In this document: positions 22,068-26,228 of the stretch, piece by piece | How the letters are laid out: the number at the start of each line of letters is the position of its first letter | Position numbering within the stretch: the stretch's first letter is position 1 | Origin: an uncultured Eubacterium sp. | Lineage (GTDB): Bacteria; Bacillota; Clostridia; Lachnospirales; Lachnospiraceae | Reading direction: 5' to 3' | Length of the DNA stretch: 26,228 bases | NCBI GenBank assembly: GCA_910589665.1 | Contig: CAJUTR010000033.1 | Span: forward strand, 1-26,228 | Position numbers and translations under genes: made by a program | The notes under the pieces: generated by a model | The model's database searches: none | The model's input: only the letters and a program-made list of their open reading frames with translations | Told to the model about the DNA's origin: nothing

Positions 22068-22874
22068 TTACCTGTAACGAACGTCACCTAACTTCACGGG
22101 TAATGCCTTAATAATCTCTTGAACCGCTTCCAAATCATCATGAGGTTGTTTCCATACATACGTTTTCAAAAGTTCAGGAACTTCACCTGTTTTCCCATCA
22201 TCGTCTCTAAACACTAGCGTTACAACAGCAAATCTTTCACCCTTTTGCATTTTTTCTGTTATTGCATAATTAACCTCGGTTTCCAAAAAACCTTCATCTT
22301 TATAATTTGGAGTGATAAAGAAAATTGCCGCACATGAATCCTTGAATCCCTGCAAAATTCCTCTATGTAAAGCTGTACCAGCCGGCATTGCATCTTCATC
22401 GAGCCAAACATCAAATCCTAGCATCTCTAAAGTTTGTTTGTACTTTCTAACCATCGGTTTATCTGCACCTTTATGACTTAAAAATATTTTCATTTTCTTC
22501 ACCCCCATTACAAATTCATGAATTTCTATAAGTTTTTGTAATTCACTATTAAGATTACTACCATCCATTGCTAAAATAACAACAGAATCCATAGTTTCCA
22601 AATGAAAAGAAGCACAAATCTTATCTCTTACACTATCAATATTAGAAGAAGCAATAGATGACACACCTGTATTTGCCTTGTTAAATTTCACTATAGAACT
22701 TGCCATCATAGCATTATTCCCCGTATGCTTAAAAATACATACAATATAGTTCCCATATGGTCCATTCATTAAATTATATCCACTAACAATCGGCCACGAA
22801 GCACTATATTCAGGATATTTACTTTTTACCATTTTCGTATATTCTCTACAAATAAGTTCACTTGCTGTTGGCAT
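22068..22874 (-). CDS. TIR-domain protein with unassigned N-terminal domain
   Basis: In the 268-residue protein the C-terminal half (about 128-240) is a TIR domain. It starts MKIFLSHKGADK (beta-A and the serine box) and continues with GFDVWLDEDAMPAGTALHRG. Then come an IFFITPNY strand and a LETEVNYA helix, in which Glu200 matches the NADase glutamate position. Bacterial TIR domains of this kind cleave NAD+ or make signalling nucleotides in anti-phage defence. Residues 1-125 form a separate alpha/beta-looking domain that I do not recognise and that may sense or multimerise. There is no membrane segment. GGAGG lies 6 bases before ATG 22874, and the frame is intact amid decayed neighbours, which suggests it is maintained. 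No partner such as a Sir2 or SLOG gene is visible. Confidence 0.85.
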   Translation of the reverse strand: MPTASELICREYTKMVKSKYPEYSASWPIVSGYNLMNGPYGNYIVCIFKHTGNNAMMASSIVKFNKANTGVSSIASSNIDSVRDKICASFHLETMDSVVILAMDGSNLNSELQKLIEIHEFVMGVKKMKIFLSHKGADKPMVRKYKQTLEMLGFDVWLDEDAMPAGTALHRGILQGFKDSCAAIFFITPNYKDEGFLETEVNYAITEKMQKGERFAVVTLVFRDDDGKTGEVPELLKTYVWKQPHDDLEAVQEIIKALPVKLGDVRYR

Positions 22875-22933
22875 AATCAACCTCCGATTTTTTTACTTGC
22901 TAAATCATCCAAAATCTTATATTATTCAAAAAA

Positions 22934-23185
22934 TTATTCATTCTTATTTGTATGTTTGATAAGTTTTTTCTTCAATACAGTAATAGTTTCTTGGTTCTTT
23001 TTAAGAAGTTTCAACTGCCTATATGCTTTCTCTCTCAATATCTTCAATCGTTCAATTTTAGACACTTCTTGCCTTATCAAGTCCGCATTAGTATCTTCCA
23101 GACCAATAAGAACAACCCATTCCTCTGCTGAAGCAACGACTCTGATATTAGGCGTTTTTCCACTTATTCCTTTTTCATGGCCCCA
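22934..23185 (-). pseudogene. 5'-truncated coding fragment with coiled-coil end
   Basis: An 83-codon open frame has no ATG. It reads GHEKGISGKTPNIRVVASAE, then EWVVLIGLEDTNADLIRQEV, followed by a Lys/Leu/Glu-rich probable coiled coil ending KKKLIKHTNKNE. It stops 60 bases before the TIR start, in the same direction. Upstream it runs into a stop codon only a few bases from the end of the lipoprotein gene. It looks like the 3' end of a gene cut off at an insertion or deletion junction near 23186. I do not recognise the family; internal TTG or GTG starts could still allow a short product. Confidence 0.45.
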
Positions 23186-23191
23186 CTACGT

Positions 23192-24184
23192 TTATAAAGC
23201 ATAGGACATAAGCTTATATTCCCTGGAATTTTCACCGGAGAGCAGATAGGTCACAAAAAACACACCATTTTGAATCCGCAATCCGCTTATCATCACCTCA
23301 GATGAACCTTTTAAAGCATTGACCGACATCTCACTTCCGTTCACGATCTCAGTCAGCTTGTTCGTATCTTCGTCCAACTGGAAGATACCATTTTCCATAC
23401 AAGCATACACATTCTCTTCTTCATCCTGACAAAATGCCACTCCCTGATTTGTTAATTCCGCGGAATACTCATGTCCTTTTTCGCCTGTTTCCAAATCCCA
23501 CTCGGTAATCGAACCGCCGCTCTGGCTGACAGCAAACACCCGGCTGCCCGCTATGTCCATCGTCGCGTAGCCACTTCCCAGTTCCTTTTCGACCGCACCA
23601 TCGTTTATACTGCGCACGCTGATACTTCCGTCCGCATACATTCCACAGAGTTTCCCGTCTCCGAGCAAACGATACTGATAAAGCATATTGTCACCGTTAT
23701 ACAGTGCAGCATTACGTTTGATCGCCTTATTTTTTGTGAACTCATACATGGCAAAAGAATCTTTCGTGTTTCCGCCGCTTGTAAGATCCGTCCACAAACC
23801 ATAAATCTGCCCGGATGAGTCTTTGTCAATCGTTGATAGAGATGCAATCTGTTCTTTTTCCAGAATTTTGTTTAACTCATCCATATCACCTTTTTCCCAC
23901 TGTCCATCTTTGTAAAGATATTCCTCGTATGCCGCGTGCTGATCCGTATAATTTTTTGTGTCAAATAAATACACCAACGGATTTCCGTTCGCGTCATATG
24001 TACTGTAGAATACCTGTCCCTCTGGATAGGATACAGCTTGCTCCTTATATCGGGGTTGAGAACTTTCTTCTTGCACAGTTGCTGCTGGTGCCACTGTCGG
24101 TTCTGAGGATCCTGAGCCGGAAGCACAACCCATAAGTCCAAACAGCATCACCATTACCATCATTGTAATTCCTAATCGTTTCAT
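23192..24184 (-). CDS. Lipoprotein of unknown function
   Basis: The 330-residue protein has a lipoprotein signal peptide with lipobox LMGC (Cys20), followed by a Ser/Gly/Pro-rich linker. The mature part contains repeated beta-strand-rich stretches such as IYGLWTDLTSGGN, LCGMYADGSISVRSIND, VFAVSQSGGSITEWDLETGE and VYACMENGIFQLDEDTN, which suggest a beta-propeller on the outer face of the membrane. AAAGGAGAG precedes ATG 24184. Composition is closer to the core genes than to the AT-rich blocks on either side. The last residues (LMSYAL) lie within a few bases of the suspected junction at 23186, so the true C-terminus may be lost. Function is not known. Confidence 0.75.
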   Translation of the reverse strand: MKRLGITMMVMVMLFGLMGCASGSGSSEPTVAPAATVQEESSQPRYKEQAVSYPEGQVFYSTYDANGNPLVYLFDTKNYTDQHAAYEEYLYKDGQWEKGDMDELNKILEKEQIASLSTIDKDSSGQIYGLWTDLTSGGNTKDSFAMYEFTKNKAIKRNAALYNGDNMLYQYRLLGDGKLCGMYADGSISVRSINDGAVEKELGSGYATMDIAGSRVFAVSQSGGSITEWDLETGEKGHEYSAELTNQGVAFCQDEEENVYACMENGIFQLDEDTNKLTEIVNGSEMSVNALKGSSEVMISGLRIQNGVFFVTYLLSGENSREYKLMSYAL

Positions 24185-24251
24185 TTCTAATCTCTCCTTT
24201 ATTCAATTTTTTTATATAGTATATTTTCATACCTTTAAAAAGGTTATGAAA

Positions 24252-24725
24252 TCAAACCTTTATTATTACAAACCTTTCCCAAAGCTGTTTCTCTTTTAAT
24301 AGCAAACTATATAATATTTTTTTAAATTCCACTATTATATTTCCTGAACTTTGCAGCCTTAACATTAGTTTCATCTTCAAATCAAAATAATCTTTCTCTA
24401 GGCCCAAAAAATCTTCTTTAAGTTCCTGCAATTCGCATATATTATTTTCTTTAAGTAACGTGTCAATTAACAGTCCATTTGCTCTTTGCCGATTTTCAAT
24501 TGAATATAAATGCGTTTGAACAAAATCGACAAAATAGCTTATATCCTTTTTTTGATAATCTGAAACATTCCAGATCATCCCAAACTCGTTCAGCACATTA
24601 TCTAAAGATAAAATTATACTTTTTGCATTTTCTATTAAATCTATTTCAATGCTATTGTCTTTCCATTCTTTGTACAACTCATATTTTATTGAGTTTTCCC
24701 TACAAACAGATGTAGCTTTCAACAA
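24252..24725 (-). pseudogene. C-terminal part of a split BtrH-like protein
   Basis: The 157-codon frame is mainly helical, Leu/Lys/Glu-rich and AT-rich. It begins at TTG 24725, overlapping the stop of the preceding fragment (24719-24928), and has no ribosome site of its own. Its helical character (DISYFVDFVQTHLYSIENRQ and LLLKEKQLWERF) fits the C-terminal half of BtrH_N-type proteins found in clostridial peptide clusters. Together with the preceding fragment it would be one gene broken by a frameshift and perhaps an internal deletion. The alternative is two small, translationally coupled hypothetical genes. Confidence 0.45.
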
Positions 24726-24928
24726 ATTCTTTCGTCATTATAATTTACATCAAATCTTATTGTCTTAAACGGATGAATACTACTTTTTCCAGCCTCAACA
24801 ATTTCATATTGATAAGTATTGTTATAAATTAGCCTCTTATTATGTTTTCCTGATGAATAAACTGAAAATAATATTGTTGAAAAGCAATCCATCCAAAACT
24901 CTTTAAACGGTTTAATCTCATTAATCAT
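24719..24928 (-). pseudogene. N-terminal fragment resembling BtrH_N-type proteins
   Basis: The 69-residue frame starts at ATG 24928, 6 bases after GAGG. It reads MINEIKPFKEFWMDCFSTIL, followed by a Tyr/Asn-rich strand (YNNTYQYEI). The PFKEFW-x-DCF opening is what I recall from BtrH N-terminal-domain proteins, a papain-like Cys family often found with ABC exporters in peptide biosynthesis loci. Full-length members exceed 300 residues. This piece ends at a TGA that overlaps the next frame, so it is most likely the front of a broken gene. Confidence 0.45.
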
Positions 24929-25001
24929 ACTATCCTCTTTCTTAAATGACGTTCGCAAACATCACTTTTACCATTCTCGTATTTAACCATACAATATTTA
25001 C

Positions 25002-25625
25002 TTACCTATTCATATCAAGATTTTGCGAAGTTCCGTGATCTAAATACAAAATACTATTCATCTTTTCTTTAAAAATAATACGATGTGAAATCACTATCAA
25101 AGTTTTTTTCTCGAAAACTTCAAACAGCATCCTAAAAATATCATTTTCAGAATTTAAATCCATTGCACTGGTCGGCTCATCTAAAATAATTATTTGTGAT
25201 TTATTTATTATAGACTTCGCTATTGTTCGTGCCAAAGCGATTTTCTGTCTCTCTCCCCCAGAAAAAACCTCTCCAGACTCATCAAATTCTCTAGTCAAAA
25301 CCGTATTAATACCGTCCTCTAGATTGCGGACTTTATCCCATAATTTACACTTTTTCAAAACATCTTTTACTAGTATTTCTTCCTCTTCAGTTTCTATCTG
25401 TTTCATCAAAATATTCTCTGCTATAGTCATAGAGTACATTTGAAAATCCTGAAACATGACACTAAAATAATCTCTTATACTTTCTACATTGTATTCTTTA
25501 TAATCTATAGAATTTAATTGTATAACGCCAGACTGTGGCTCATAAAATTTTAATAATATTTTAATCAAGCTAGACTTTCCTGCGCCGTTCCCGCCAATAA
25601 CTAATATTTTATCTCCTTGTATCAT
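25002..25625 (-). pseudogene. ABC exporter ATPase domain lacking its membrane domain
   Basis: The 207 codons hold Walker A (IGGNGAGKSSLIK), Q-loop (VMFQDFQMYS), signature (FSGGERQKIALARTIA), Walker B (IIILDEPTSAMD) and switch His (VISHR), typical of an ABC-B/peptide exporter ATPase. The transmembrane domain and the nucleotide-stacking A-loop that should precede it are absent. ATG 25625 has no ribosome site; the frame actually continues back to the LytTR stop codon. The C-terminus is also short after LYLDHG. This is the tail of a deleted exporter gene and is probably inactive. Confidence 0.7.
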
Positions 25626-25649
25626 GTATTTAGGTTGTTCAAGGCATAC

Positions 25650-26201
25650 CTATAAACCCTTAGCACCACTAAATGTTTCATAAGCTCTTTGCACCTTAAA
25701 ACGCCTTCGAACGGATATAGGTATTTTTTGTTTTAAAATATAAACCATACTATCATCAATACCTTCTACATATTGCAAATTGACAAGATAAGATTGATGT
25801 GCCCGGATAAAATCGACATCTGCCAATTTACTCTCTAATTCTTTCAATGAGGCTCTTAGTACCTTTTCCGTGCCATCAATTAAAAACAATCTTTGTATAT
25901 ATGCAATTTCCCGACTATCAATATCATCCCGTAAAATAACAAAATTGCCCACCATTTCTAGAGCGGAAATAAGCATCACTGGCAAATCCCGTTGCATATA
26001 CTCCTTTTTAACAAACCCGAGTACATTAAGTCCGAACGCTTCCCTCATCATCTCATCATGACTGGTAACATATATTATGATAACATCACGTTTCAATCTC
26101 TGTAACCGGTTTTTTACCTCAATCCCTCCCATTTCCGGCATCTCAATATCTAAAATAAGAATTTCCAAATGCTCTTCCCATGCCGCCGCCAATCCAGCCA
26201 T
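25650..26201 (-). pseudogene. LytTR response regulator lacking the start of its receiver
   Basis: The frame encodes most of an AgrA/LytR-type regulator. There is a receiver core with phosphoacceptor LDIEMPEMGGIEV and VTSHDEMMREAF, and a C-terminal LytTR DNA-binding domain (ADVDFIRAHQSYLVNLQYV, then ISVRRRFKVQRAYETF). The first 40 or so receiver residues, including the acidic DD pair, are missing. ATG 26201 is directly preceded in frame by TGA. A neighbouring frame reads CTSAEW just upstream, which suggests a frameshift near 26200. The gene would continue past the window edge. Such regulators commonly control peptide-bacteriocin loci, consistent with the exporter and BtrH-like remnants next to it. 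Confidence 0.65.
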
Positions 26202-26228
26202 TCAGCAGATGTACATTAACGGGCATTT

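Overview
The window looks like the chromosome of a Gram-positive, spore-forming Clostridia, most likely a gut Lachnospiraceae. The support is a SigH (Spo0H) sigma factor, near-perfect TTGACA/TATAAT promoters, strong GGAGG ribosome sites, tRNA genes without encoded CCA, an infC-rpmI-rplT operon, lysine-rich Ig-like (Big_2) surface proteins and a bile-salt-hydrolase-type enzyme. The genus is inferred, not proven. Almost everything is on the minus strand; the plus-strand genes are mrnC and the ArsR/AraC-type metal regulator.

Layout. 1-598: the start of a secreted Big_2 protein cut by the window edge. 1002-3679: mrnC convergent with a P-type cation ATPase. 3780-6734, read right to left: ispF, a GNAT acetyltransferase, rlmB, sigH and tRNA-Thr, closed by a terminator. 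6816-7058: tRNA-Met and tRNA-Val behind a consensus promoter. 7154-10311: a housekeeping run of a rhodanese, an RlmL-type methyltransferase, an RdgB nucleotide-pool cleaner, a YfcE-type phosphoesterase and a COG2426 membrane protein. 10407-12166: a small Asn/Ser-rich protein, class II aldolase and a SEC-C protein. 12253-15118: cell-wall amidase, tRNA-Leu and a secreted M14 carboxypeptidase with a Pro-rich linker and Big_2 domain. 15277-16702: rplT, rpmI and infC with a terminated leader. 16745-17749: a choloylglycine hydrolase. 17873-21062: a Zn/Cd/Pb efflux ATPase, its separate HMA protein and a divergent ArsR-AraC fusion regulator sharing one operator.

From about 21063 the character changes. 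An AT-rich block (21063-23185) carries an intact TIR-domain gene with an unassigned N-terminal domain. Around it lie decayed pieces: a strong promoter plus palindrome with no intact gene behind it, a frameshifted coding segment, a scrap resembling a helicase, palindromes, and a start-less 83-codon frame. A more host-like lipoprotein gene (23192-24184) follows. A second AT-rich block (24252-26228) holds remnants of what looks like a peptide production/export locus: a two-piece BtrH-like gene, an ABC ATPase domain lacking its membrane part, and a LytTR response regulator lacking its N-terminus.

The most interesting items are the TIR protein (a candidate NAD-consuming defence effector), the infC leader with mutually exclusive hairpins and a probable AUC start codon, and the ArsR-AraC fusion controlling metal efflux. 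No system that can be called new with certainty is visible.
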